17,224 bases of DNA from DUEL01 sp964580565 (GTDB lineage: Bacteria; Chloroflexota; Anaerolineae; B4-G1; DUEL01). The translations under genes were made by a program, and so were the position numbers. The notes under the pieces were generated by a model, which ran no database searches, had not been told where the DNA came from, and saw only the letters and a list, made by a program, of their open reading frames with translations. Location of the stretch: contig CAZOLN010000054.1 of NCBI GenBank assembly GCA_964580565.1, positions 1-17,224 on the forward strand, given 5' to 3'. Positions 1 to 7,079 of the stretch are shown piece after piece (position 1 is the stretch's first letter; every line of letters starts with the position of its first letter).

Positions 1-1086
1 ACGTCCGCGCTGTACCGCTCCTGCCCTAGCGGTGTGGGAGGCAAGGGCCGGGTGCGGGTCTCGGAGCGGGAGTTGGACGAGTTGGTGACCAAGGGGGCGA
101 GGTGGGCGTTGAAGCGAGGGCTGGCGCGGGCGGAGGACCTGGCCCACACGGAGGAGGGCGGTTGTATGCCAGGGGCCGACCCCTCCCAGGTCAGCGCGCG
201 GGCCAAGCAGCGGGGCCGCCCCCAGGTCGGTTCCCTGGGCGCGGGCAACCACTTCCTGGAGATCGACGTGGTCGAGGAGATCTACGACCCGGACGTGGCC
301 GAGGTCTTCGGCCTCTGGGAGGGCCAGGTGGTGGTCCAGATCCACTGCGGGTCGCGCGGCTACGGCCACCAGATCTGCGACGACTACGTGAAGCGCCTCC
401 AGTCGGCGGTGCAGAAATACGGGATCAAGTTGCCGGATCGGGAGTTGGTCTGTGCCCCCATCGACTCGCCGGAGGGCCGGGCCTACTACGGCGCGATGGC
501 CTGCGCCGTCAACTACGCCTTCGTCAACCGGCAGGTGTTGGCGATGGGGGTCCGGGAGGCGTTCGAACAGGTGCTGGCCGGTAAGGTGAAGAACTTCGAC
601 CTGTACCAGGTCTACGACGTGGCCCACAACATCGCCAAGTTCGAGGAGCACGAGGTGGACGGTCGGAAGGTCCGCCTCTGTGTGCACCGGAAGGGCGCGA
701 CCCGGGCCTTCGGCCCTGGCCGTCCGGAGGTGCCGGAGGACTACCGGGAGGTCGGGCAGCCGGTGCTGGTGCCGGGGTCGATGGGGACCTCCTCCTACGT
801 GCTGGTGGGCACGCAGCGGGCGATGGAGATCTCCTGGGGGTCGACCTGCCACGGCGCGGGGCGGGTGATGAGCCGTCGGCAGGCCCTGAAGAGGATCTGG
901 GGGGCCGACCTGCGGCGGGAACTGGAGGAGCAGGGGATCGTGATCCGGGCGGGCAGCATGAAGGGGCTGGCCGAGGAGGCCCCTGCCGCGTACAAGGACG
1001 TGAGCAAGGTTGTAGAGGTGGTCCACGGGGCGGGGATCGCCCGGAAGGTGGCTCGCCTGCGGCCGCTGGCGGTGATCAAGGGGTAG
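1..1086 (+). CDS. rtcB: RNA-splicing ligase RtcB, 5'-truncated by window edge
   Basis: RtcB joins RNA 2',3'-cyclic phosphate (or 3'-phosphate) ends to 5'-OH ends using GTP and Mn2+ in RNA repair or tRNA splicing. The frame is open from base 1. Its first residues (TSALYRSCPSG) match the conserved RtcB segment before the family's VG-KG run, so the GTG at 34 is internal and the true start lies outside. The visible part is 361 residues of an expected 480 or so. Seen in order (visible numbering): GNHFLE (N83, H84), HCGSRG (H115), DVAHNIAKFEEHE (H209), HRKGATRAFGPG, and CHGAGRVMSR (H284). The H84-H115 and H209-H284 spacings equal those of the Pyrococcus metal-binding histidines and the guanylylated His404. 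The Asp/Cys metal ligands would lie in the missing N-terminus. The C-terminal RLRPLAVIKG is intact. It converges on the next gene. Confidence 0.97.
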   Translation, partial: TSALYRSCPSGVGGKGRVRVSERELDELVTKGARWALKRGLARAEDLAHTEEGGCMPGADPSQVSARAKQRGRPQVGSLGAGNHFLEIDVVEEIYDPDVAEVFGLWEGQVVVQIHCGSRGYGHQICDDYVKRLQSAVQKYGIKLPDRELVCAPIDSPEGRAYYGAMACAVNYAFVNRQVLAMGVREAFEQVLAGKVKNFDLYQVYDVAHNIAKFEEHEVDGRKVRLCVHRKGATRAFGPGRPEVPEDYREVGQPVLVPGSMGTSSYVLVGTQRAMEISWGSTCHGAGRVMSRRQALKRIWGADLRRELEEQGIVIRAGSMKGLAEEAPAAYKDVSKVVEVVHGAGIARKVARLRPLAVIKG

Positions 1087-1105
1087 TCAGGTGACGGTCA
1101 CCTGA
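1087..1105. terminator. 19-bp perfect palindrome between convergent genes; possible weak bidirectional terminator
   Basis: TCAGGTGAC-G-GTCACCTGA is a perfect inverted repeat that begins immediately after the rtcB stop and contains the stop codon of the opposing Mut7-C gene. As RNA it would fold into a 7-8 bp hairpin in either direction. There is no following U-run, so intrinsic termination is uncertain. A protein-binding palindrome is the alternative reading. Confidence 0.4.
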
Positions 1106-1562
1106 GGGCGAATTCTTCCATCTGACGACGCATCTGCTCCAGATGCGTCCCTGGCCAGTAGACCCGGCCGCACCCCGGGCAGATGCGGAACTCGGTCTGG
1201 GTCCGCAGGATATACGGCGGGACGCGGTCGGCTACCTCTTGGCGGGAGGCGGGTTTCAGGGAGAGGTTGCAGAGGCTACAGCGAGAGAGGGCGGGATCAG
1301 GCGGAGGGCCGAGGGTCTGCCAGACCTGCCGCACTTGCTCTTCCAGCACCTCGGATTCGATCAGCAGCGTGCGCAGGCCCCGCCGCGCGGCCAGGGCTCG
1401 GTCGCGGGTCAGGAGGACCCGGCCCTCGGCGCGGGCGCGGCGGGCCAGGTACAGGTCGTCTGCGTTGTTCTCGTAGGCGGTGTCGTACCCCAGGAGCCGC
1501 AGCCACCTGGCGAGGCGGCCCAGCATCCCATCGGCCAACAGTCGGAGAGGCGTTTCGTCCAT
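1098..1562 (-). CDS. Mut7-C RNase-domain protein with zinc ribbon (DUF82 family)
   Basis: This is a 154-residue protein of the Mut7-C family (a PIN-like fold joined to a C-terminal zinc ribbon), predicted to be an RNase; the substrate is not known. The N-terminus reads LLADGMLGRLARWLRLLGYDT, the family hallmark, followed by acidic residues in ENNADD and the LLTRDR segment typical of PIN-like active sites. The zinc ribbon is CSLC (about residues 96-99) and CPGCGRVYW near the C-terminus. I chose the ATG at 1562 because family members begin only a few residues before LAD-MLG-LARWLR, and because a -10 box lies about 30 bases upstream. The frame stays open further upstream, but that extension is translated from a dispersed repeat and is not family-like. 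The gene is transcribed away from degV and converges on rtcB. Confidence 0.87.
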   Translation of the reverse strand: MDETPLRLLADGMLGRLARWLRLLGYDTAYENNADDLYLARRARAEGRVLLTRDRALAARRGLRTLLIESEVLEEQVRQVWQTLGPPPDPALSRCSLCNLSLKPASRQEVADRVPPYILRTQTEFRICPGCGRVYWPGTHLEQMRRQMEEFALR

Positions 1563-1593
1563 CGGCGTCGCGTTTCCCTCTGATCCGCCCCCC

Positions 1594-1622
1594 ATTATAG
1601 TCGCGTAGGGCGGCGGGAGCAA
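1594..1622 (-). promoter_or_regulatory. Predicted sigma-70-type promoter for the Mut7-C gene
   Basis: On the minus strand a perfect TATAAT (plus coordinates 1594-1599) is preceded, after exactly 17 bases, by TTGCTC (1617-1622; first three bases match TTGACA). The start site would fall near 1587, about 25 bases before the ATG at 1562. An in-frame ATG at 1595 lies inside the -10 box, so it cannot be the start for transcripts made here. Confidence 0.5.
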
Positions 1623-1675
1623 GTCCTGCTTCTGAGGTTCGGACGGGAGTTCGGACATGGCCTCCCGATGGGAAA

Positions 1676-1747
1676 ACCACAGAGGCACAGAGAGCACAGA
1701 GTTTCTCAGTTTTTGAGGTTTCTCTGTGTCCTCTGCGCCTCTGTGGT
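1676..1747. repeat. Dispersed palindromic repeat, copy 1 (two arms)
   Basis: The left arm 1676-1701 begins ACCACAGAGGCACAGAG. The right arm 1722-1747 is its reverse complement with three differences in 26. They are separated by 20 bases of T-rich spacer. The arm itself contains three near-copies of CACAGAG. This copy sits in the divergent gap between the Mut7-C gene and degV and puts a spurious open extension on the Mut7-C frame. Confidence 0.9.
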
Positions 1748-1812
1748 GAAAAAACGATGGACGTCATGTCCGAAGCCTAGATGCTTTTGGCGGGTGCTCA
1801 AGGAGGGGAAAG

Positions 1813-2682
1813 ATGCAGATCGTGACGGATAGCGGAACGGATCTTCTTCTGTCCCCCGAAGAGATGGCCGAGTTGCACATCCACGTCGTCCCCCTCGCGG
1901 TGACCCTGGAGGGCAAGACGTACCGGGAGGGTGTGGACATCGAGCGGGGGGAGTTCTATCGCCTGCTGGCGACGGCGGAGGGGCTCCCGACCACGTCGCA
2001 GCCCTCGGCGGGCGAGTTCGCGGAGGTGTACCGACGGCTGGCGGCGGAGGATCCGGAGATCCTCTCCATCCACATCTCGTCGGGGCTGAGCGGGACGGTC
2101 AACGCGGCGCAGGCGGGGGCGGCGATGGTGCCGGAGGCGGAGATCACGGTGGTCGACACCAAGACGCTCTCCGCCGCGGCGGGATGGCAGGTGGAGGCGG
2201 CGGCCCGCGCGGCGAAGGCTGGCTGGTCGAAGGGGGAGATCCTCCGTCTCCTGGACCGCATTCGGGAGGCCAGCGATAGCCTGTTCACCCTCAAGGAGTT
2301 GAGGTACCTGATCCACGGCGGTCGGATCAGCCACATGAAGGGGCTGATCGCGTCGGTGTTGAACATCAAGCCGGTGATCGGGGTGGAGAAGGCGGGCGGG
2401 ACCTACGAGCAGTTCGGGCAGGCGCGGTCGTTCAAGGGGGCGGTGCGGAAGTTGGTGGAGATCATGGCGAAGCAGCACACGCCCGGCAGCTCGCTGAGGG
2501 TGCAGGTGATGCACGCCGAGAACCCCGAGGGGGCGGAGATGTTGCGGGAGGAGGTGGATCGCCGGTTCGACTGCGAGTGGTTGCCGACGGGACGGATCTC
2601 CCTGGTGTTGGGAGCGCATACCGGACCGAGCATGGTCGGCGTGGCCTACGGCCCCCGGTCGGCCTTCGCCGATCTGCCGTGA
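1813..2682 (+). CDS. DegV family fatty acid-binding protein
   Basis: This is a full-length 289-residue DegV-fold protein. The family (FakB in Firmicutes) binds one fatty acid in the cleft between two alpha/beta domains and can present it to the FakA kinase for incorporation into phospholipid. Visible family signatures are TDSGTDL at 5-11, TTSQPS at 60-65, ISSGLSGT at 88-95 and VVDTKTLS at 113-120. RYLIHGGRIS lies in the second domain, and the FNI-like segment is LNIKPVIGV. The start is the ATG at 1813, preceded by AAGGAGGGGAAAG, a strong ribosome binding site. No FakA/DAK-type kinase is in the window, so a role in fatty-acid phosphorylation is inference. It is a single-gene unit, convergent with the peptidase gene. 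Confidence 0.93.
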   Translation: MQIVTDSGTDLLLSPEEMAELHIHVVPLAVTLEGKTYREGVDIERGEFYRLLATAEGLPTTSQPSAGEFAEVYRRLAAEDPEILSIHISSGLSGTVNAAQAGAAMVPEAEITVVDTKTLSAAAGWQVEAAARAAKAGWSKGEILRLLDRIREASDSLFTLKELRYLIHGGRISHMKGLIASVLNIKPVIGVEKAGGTYEQFGQARSFKGAVRKLVEIMAKQHTPGSSLRVQVMHAENPEGAEMLREEVDRRFDCEWLPTGRISLVLGAHTGPSMVGVAYGPRSAFADLP

Positions 2683-2710
2683 CGAGGAGGCTCATTTCCT
2701 TTGCTCTTGA

Positions 2711-2783
2711 ACCACAGAGGCACGGAGGACACAGAGATCTCTCTTTAATCTGAAAACCTCTGTGTCCTCTGTGTCTCTGTGGT
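2711..2783. repeat. Dispersed palindromic repeat, copy 2 (two arms, convergent gap)
   Basis: The left arm is 2711-2736, the right arm 2758-2783, with a 21-base spacer. Each arm differs from the consensus at one position (arm base 14 on the left, 10 on the right). It fills most of the 102-base gap between the converging degV and peptidase genes, just outside the peptidase stop. As RNA it could form a stem of about 24 pairs in either direction and so could end or stabilise both transcripts. Confidence 0.9.
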
Positions 2784-2784
2784 A

Positions 2785-4113
2785 TCACTTACGGCGGCGG
2801 GCCAGGCTCCATCCGGCCCATCCACCGACCGGCAGCACCAACCCCAAGACGCCGGGGCACGGGCCGCCGCCGGAGGGGCTCTCTTCGGGCGTTGTGGTCG
2901 GCGCGGGCGTTGGGGTGGAGGAGGGGCGGGGCGTTGCGGTGGCTGCCGGTTGTCCCCGCGGGGCCGTCGGTAGGGCGAAGGGCGTGACCGCCATCGTCGG
3001 CAGGGTGATCGGCGTCGGCACCGACTCCACCGGGTAGCCCAGCCACTCCCGCCATTCGATCTCCAACTGCACCATGTCCAGCCCTGTCGTCTGCTGCAGC
3101 GCCTCCTCGAAGGGGACGTTGTCCGCCAGGGTGAGGATCAGTTCCCCCAGCGTCTCCTCCCCGTAGGTGTCGGCGATGAAGGCCACCAGGCTGTAGGCGA
3201 CGGCGTACCACAGGCTGACCTCTCCGTGGACCACCCCTCCGCCGCGGGTCATCACCGGCAGCGATTTCAACTCTCCCCGTTCCGCCGCCTCCCGGACCAT
3301 CTCTATCTCCCGGCTGTGGTCGGTCCGCTCGTTGTACACGGCGATCCCCTCGTTGAACCAGGTGGGGATGGTGACCCACGTGTTGCGGAAGATCTCCCCG
3401 TAGAAGACGTGGGCCAGTTCGTGGGGGATGACGTCGTAGACGAACCAATCCAGATCGCTCCCCCATTGAACGGTGATCCCGGCGAAGGTCTGCCCGCCGA
3501 TCCACGACTCACAGGTCCGGGGGGCGTAAAAGGCGCAGAAGTCGTCCTGGTTGTTGTAGATGACGACGCGGATCGGCCGCTCGGTGGTGGTGCCGGTGAT
3601 GCGGGAGACGTGATCGTAGGCCTCCTGCGCCGCCTGGAAGAGGGCCTGGCCGAAGTCGGCCGATCGATCGTACCAGAAGACGATGACGTGCTCATCCTCC
3701 AGCCGTTGCCAGTCGTGGGTGGCGTCGGTGTATTCGGTGTACACCGGCTCGGTGACCAACTTCTCCCCTGCGCTGTCCACAACCTCCCAGCGGTATGCGA
3801 CCTCGATGAAGGGAGGGACCGTCTCGCCGGAGGTGCGCCACACGGCGGTCAATTCCACCTCCGGGGCGGGGTCGAAGGGCTCGACCGGGATCAGGCGGGT
3901 GGCTTTCTCCCAACCGACCTGGAGGTAGAGCGTCGCGCCGGTGATCTCCCCGCCATCGGTTCTCGCCCGCAACCGGAAGACGAACTGGTCGGGGAAGTGA
4001 CTCTCGGCCGATTGGTCCAGCACCTGGATGCCGGCCCGCGGCGCAGCGGCGACGGGCAGGGAGTGGAGCAGCCCGGCCAGGATCAGTGTCGAGATGAGAA
4101 GGAATCGTCCCAT
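2785..4113 (-). CDS. Secreted, membrane-anchored MA-type zinc metallopeptidase (HELAH)
   Basis: This is a 442-residue protein. Residues 1-25 are a signal peptide (MGRFLLISTLILAGLLHSLP, then VAAAP, a plausible type I cleavage site). About 26-130 is a beta-rich N-terminal domain. About 135-360 is a gluzincin catalytic domain with HELAH at 231-235 and the downstream glutamate in WFNEGIAVYNE (E255), as in the Peptidase_MA family. Residues 365-415 are a Pro/Thr/Ala-rich linker, and the C-terminus is a hydrophobic anchor followed by ARRRK. This architecture predicts an extracellular protease tethered to the membrane; its substrates are unknown. The start is the ATG at 4113, preceded by AAGGAGG at 5 bases spacing. 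The frame is open 63 bases further up, but only into the dispersed repeat. C193 and C201 could form a disulfide. Confidence 0.85.
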   Translation of the reverse strand: MGRFLLISTLILAGLLHSLPVAAAPRAGIQVLDQSAESHFPDQFVFRLRARTDGGEITGATLYLQVGWEKATRLIPVEPFDPAPEVELTAVWRTSGETVPPFIEVAYRWEVVDSAGEKLVTEPVYTEYTDATHDWQRLEDEHVIVFWYDRSADFGQALFQAAQEAYDHVSRITGTTTERPIRVVIYNNQDDFCAFYAPRTCESWIGGQTFAGITVQWGSDLDWFVYDVIPHELAHVFYGEIFRNTWVTIPTWFNEGIAVYNERTDHSREIEMVREAAERGELKSLPVMTRGGGVVHGEVSLWYAVAYSLVAFIADTYGEETLGELILTLADNVPFEEALQQTTGLDMVQLEIEWREWLGYPVESVPTPITLPTMAVTPFALPTAPRGQPAATATPRPSSTPTPAPTTTPEESPSGGGPCPGVLGLVLPVGGWAGWSLARRRK

Positions 4114-4132
4114 CGCAGCCTCCTTAAGTATC

Positions 4133-4210
4133 ACCACAGAGGCGCGGAGAACACAGAGTTTCAAAAGATTTTTCACAGAGGTATCTCTGTGTCCTCTGTG
4201 CCTCTGTGGT
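4133..4210. repeat. Dispersed palindromic repeat, copy 3 (two arms, divergent gap)
   Basis: The left arm is 4133-4158 and the right arm 4185-4210, with a 26-base spacer holding an extra TTTCACAGAGG fragment. The right arm matches the family consensus exactly; the left differs at three arm positions (12, 14, 18). It lies between the peptidase start and the lepA promoter, so any regulatory effect could reach both genes. Confidence 0.9.
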
Positions 4211-4242
4211 GTTTCACTAGAGTGTACATCGGTTGGGCTTCC

Positions 4243-4270
4243 TTGACAATCCCCCCACCGCGGTTAGAAT
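4243..4270 (+). promoter_or_regulatory. Sigma-70-type promoter for lepA
   Basis: A perfect TTGACA (4243-4248) is followed by 16 bases and TAGAAT (4265-4270, 5 of 6 matches to TATAAT). The predicted start of transcription is about 4276-4278, giving a leader of only about 10 bases before the lepA GTG. It is the best promoter match in the window. Confidence 0.75.
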
Positions 4271-4276
4271 GGAGGC

Positions 4277-4282
4277 AGGAGG
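4277..4282 (+). promoter_or_regulatory. Ribosome binding site deciding the lepA GTG start
   Basis: AGGAGG lies 4 bases before the GTG at 4287. The alternative in-frame ATG at 4269 overlaps the -10 box, and the TTG at 4233 lies upstream of the promoter. Both would be missing from the transcript. Confidence 0.7.
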
Positions 4283-4286
4283 AGCA

Positions 4287-6086
4287 GTGGAACCGGAACG
4301 GATTCGTAACTTCTGCATCATCGCCCACATCGACCACGGGAAGTCCACCCTCGCCGATCGGCTGTTGGAGCGGACGGGGACCATCTCCCCGCGCGAGATG
4401 ACCGACCAGGTCCTGGACTCGATGGACCTGGAGCGGGAGCGGGGGGTGACCATTAAGGCGTCGGCGGTGCGGATGACGTACCGGGCCGCCGACGGGCAGG
4501 CCTACGAACTGAACCTCATCGACACCCCCGGCCACGTCGACTTCTCCTACGAGGTCAGCCGGGCGCTGGCGGCGTGCGAGGGGGCCCTCTTGGTGGTGGA
4601 TGCCTCCCAGGGGATCGAGGCCCAGACGCTGGCGAACCTCTACCTGGCGCTGGATGCGGACCTGGAGATCATCCCCGTCGTCAACAAGATCGACCTGGCG
4701 GCGGCGCGGACCGACGAGGTGGTGGCGGAACTGGCCGATCTCCTGGGGGTCTCCGAGGAGGAGGTCCTGCGGGTCTCCGCCAAAGAGGGGATGAACATCG
4801 ATGCGGTGCTAGAAGCGGTGGTGCAGCGGGTGCCCCCGCCCTCCGGCCGACCGGATGCGCCCCTGCGGGCGCTGATCTTCGATTCCCACTACGACCCCTA
4901 CAAGGGGGTGGTGGCCTACGTGCGGGTGGTGGACGGGCGCGTGGAGAAGGACCAGCCGCTGATGCTGATGTCCTCCGGCGCGCGCACCGAGCCCCTGGAG
5001 GTGGGGGTCTTCACCCCCGGGATGCGGCCCACCGGTCGGTTGGAGGCGGGGGAGGTGGGCTACATCGCCACCGGCCTCAAGACGGTGCGGGAGTGCCGCG
5101 TGGGGGATACCTTCACCGACGCCCGGAACCCCGCCCCGGAGCCGCTCCCCGGCTACCGGCCCGCCAAGCCGATGGTCTTCGCCGGCCTCTACCCGGTGGA
5201 CAGCGAGGACTACAACGCGCTGCGGGACGCGCTGGAGAAACTCCGGCTCAACGACGCCGCCCTCGTCTTCGAGCCGGAGACCTCCCAGGCCCTCCAGTTC
5301 GGCTTCCGATGTGGCTTCCTGGGGCTGTTCCACATGGAGATCGTCCAGGAGCGGTTGGAGCGGGAGTACGGCCTCGACCTCATCGCCACCGCTCCCAGCG
5401 TGGCCTACCAGGTCGTCAAGCGAAACGGAGAGATCATCGAGATCTCCAGCCCCGCCGACCTGCCCGACCCGGCGGAGATCCAGGAGATCCGCGAGCCGTG
5501 GATGAAGGTGCAGATCTTCACCCCCGCCGAGTACATGGGTCCGGTGATGGAACTCATGCGCCGCCGCCGGGCGGAGTTGGAGACGACGGAGACGCTGGAC
5601 ACGCAGCGGGTGGTGCTCCACTTTCGGATGCCGCTGGCGGAGATGATCGTCGACCTGCACGACCGGCTCAAGTCGGCCACGCGGGGGTACGCCTCCCTCG
5701 ACTACACCTTCGACGGGTATCGCGCGGGCGACCTGGTCAAACTGGAGATCCTGGTCAACAAGGAGCCGGTCGACGCGCTGGCCCTCATCGTCCACCGCGA
5801 CCAGGCCTACGAGAAGGGATCGGCGTTGGTGCGTAAGATGAAGGAGGTGATCCCCCGCCAGTTGTTCCCCGTGCCCATCCAGGCGGCCATCGGCGGGCGG
5901 GTCATCGCCAGGGCGACGGTGAAGGCGCTGCGGAAGGACGTGCTGGCGAAGTGCTACGGTGGGGACGTCACCCGCAAACGGAAGTTGCTGGAGAGGCAGA
6001 AGGCGGGGAAGAAGCGGATGAAGCAGTTCGGGCGGGTGACGATCCCTCAGGAGGCGTTCCTAGCCCTGTTGCGACTGGAGGAGTGA
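4287..6086 (+). CDS. lepA: Elongation factor 4 (LepA), ribosome-associated GTPase
   Basis: LepA/EF4 is a translational GTPase that acts on the ribosome, with reported roles in back-translocation and initiation or assembly. Starting at GTG 4287 it has 599 residues, the usual family length. The GTPase motifs are AHIDHGKS at 13-20, RGVTIK around 52-57, DTPGH at 79-83 and NKID at 133-136. The C-terminal LepA-specific domain is present, including the conserved CYGGDVTRKRKLLERQKAGK region and KKRMK near residues 570-590. The start is decided by AGGAGG 4 bases upstream and by the promoter position. The stop is one base before the next gene, so the two are almost certainly co-transcribed. No sign of truncation or frameshift. 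Confidence 0.97.
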   Translation: MEPERIRNFCIIAHIDHGKSTLADRLLERTGTISPREMTDQVLDSMDLERERGVTIKASAVRMTYRAADGQAYELNLIDTPGHVDFSYEVSRALAACEGALLVVDASQGIEAQTLANLYLALDADLEIIPVVNKIDLAAARTDEVVAELADLLGVSEEEVLRVSAKEGMNIDAVLEAVVQRVPPPSGRPDAPLRALIFDSHYDPYKGVVAYVRVVDGRVEKDQPLMLMSSGARTEPLEVGVFTPGMRPTGRLEAGEVGYIATGLKTVRECRVGDTFTDARNPAPEPLPGYRPAKPMVFAGLYPVDSEDYNALRDALEKLRLNDAALVFEPETSQALQFGFRCGFLGLFHMEIVQERLEREYGLDLIATAPSVAYQVVKRNGEIIEISSPADLPDPAEIQEIREPWMKVQIFTPAEYMGPVMELMRRRRAELETTETLDTQRVVLHFRMPLAEMIVDLHDRLKSATRGYASLDYTFDGYRAGDLVKLEILVNKEPVDALALIVHRDQAYEKGSALVRKMKEVIPRQLFPVPIQAAIGGRVIARATVKALRKDVLAKCYGGDVTRKRKLLERQKAGKKRMKQFGRVTIPQEAFLALLRLEE

Positions 6087-6087
6087 G

Positions 6088-6966
6088 GTGGGGGGGGAAG
6101 GGGAGTTGACCTGTCGACATTGCGGGCGGCCGATCGCGGTGCCCGCCTCTCGTTGTCCGTGGTGTAACCAGCAGATCATGGTCGTCTGCGCCGTCTGCAA
6201 ACGGTACACGGACGACAGTCTGTCCACCTGCCAGCACTGCGGAGCGCCGCTTCAGCCTGCCCCTCGCGAGGAGATCAAGCGGTTCATCGGCGTGCCGCCG
6301 GAGGTGGCCGATCTCCTGGCCGACCAGGAGCGGGCCCACCTGATCGCCAGCGGCGTGGTGGCTCAGTATCTCCCGGAGTTCTTCTTCGAGAAGGGGACGC
6401 GGCGGACCGTGCTGGTCGACCTGTTCGGACGGCTGGAGGATCGCCGACAGGAGGCGGCGGCGCTGCTGTTCGCCGCCGTCGCCTACTTGGTCGAGCACGG
6501 GTACTGTCGGCTGGAGCCGCTGGCAGAAGGAGAGGGGATGGGCTGGGAGGAGGTCCGGCGGTGGGACGGGCAGGTGCGCAGCCTGGAGGGGCAACTGGCC
6601 CGGCATGCCGGGATGGGGCTGACCGTCGCCGAAGCTCTGGACCGGGTCGTCCGTGAGGAGATGGGCTTCGCCTTCGAGGTGGTCAGATCCCGCGGGGTAG
6701 GGCTGCCGGGGACGTCACGGGGGGCCTCGGTGCGCAACACCTCGGACCGCTCTGCTCTGCTGGCGGTTGTAGAGATAGGCCGCCGGGCGGTGTTGCCGGA
6801 GCACGATCGAAACGCCGCCTGCGCGGAGACCTACCGGGCGATCCTCTCTTTCGTCCAGGCCGCCCCTCAGCGGGCACGCTCCCTGGCGCAGACGATCCTG
6901 GACGTGCTGGAGTGGTTCCGCCAGTTCGAACAGAACCCCTCGTTGGCGCTGTCGCGGGGATCTTGA
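6088..6966 (+). CDS. Double zinc-ribbon protein of unknown function, coupled to lepA
   Basis: This is a 292-residue protein I do not recognise beyond its N-terminus. Residues 9-51 carry four CxxC pairs (C9/C12, C23/C26, C34/C37, C48/C51), which should form two zinc ribbons. Residues 60-290 are predominantly alpha-helical and charged, with no transmembrane segment and no catalytic motif I could name. The start is GTG 6088, with GGAGGAG inside the end of lepA and 4 bases spacing; only one base separates it from the lepA stop, which suggests translational coupling. A role in translation or ribosome or RNA binding is suggested by the neighbour but not shown by sequence. A dispersed repeat begins at once after the stop, so the lepA unit may end here. 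Confidence 0.8.
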   Translation: MGGEGELTCRHCGRPIAVPASRCPWCNQQIMVVCAVCKRYTDDSLSTCQHCGAPLQPAPREEIKRFIGVPPEVADLLADQERAHLIASGVVAQYLPEFFFEKGTRRTVLVDLFGRLEDRRQEAAALLFAAVAYLVEHGYCRLEPLAEGEGMGWEEVRRWDGQVRSLEGQLARHAGMGLTVAEALDRVVREEMGFAFEVVRSRGVGLPGTSRGASVRNTSDRSALLAVVEIGRRAVLPEHDRNAACAETYRAILSFVQAAPQRARSLAQTILDVLEWFRQFEQNPSLALSRGS

Positions 6967-7034
6967 ACCACAGGGACACGGAAGGCGCGGAGGGTCCTCG
7001 GTTTAAGAGGCTCTGCGACCTCTGTGCCTCTGTT
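6967..7034. repeat. Dispersed palindromic repeat, copy 4 (degenerate)
   Basis: The left arm 6967-6992 has about seven differences from the consensus, all transitions. The right arm runs from 7011 to about 7034 and loses the last bases of the motif (CTGTTT instead of CTGTGGT). The spacer is 18 bases. It lies between the zinc-ribbon gene and sppA. It looks like an older, decaying copy. Confidence 0.75.
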
Positions 7035-7079
7035 TAGCCACCCGATGCTTTGGAGGAGTCTTCTACAAGGGAGTGTCGT

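Noticed and set aside
34..36. GTG as the start of rtcB
   Set aside because: The 11 codons before it continue the RtcB family sequence to the window edge, so the gene is truncated rather than short.
1676..4210. Possible CRISPR array from repeated CACAGAG motifs
   Set aside because: Copies are palindromic pairs kilobases apart with whole genes between them, not regularly spaced repeats with unique spacers, and no cas gene is present.
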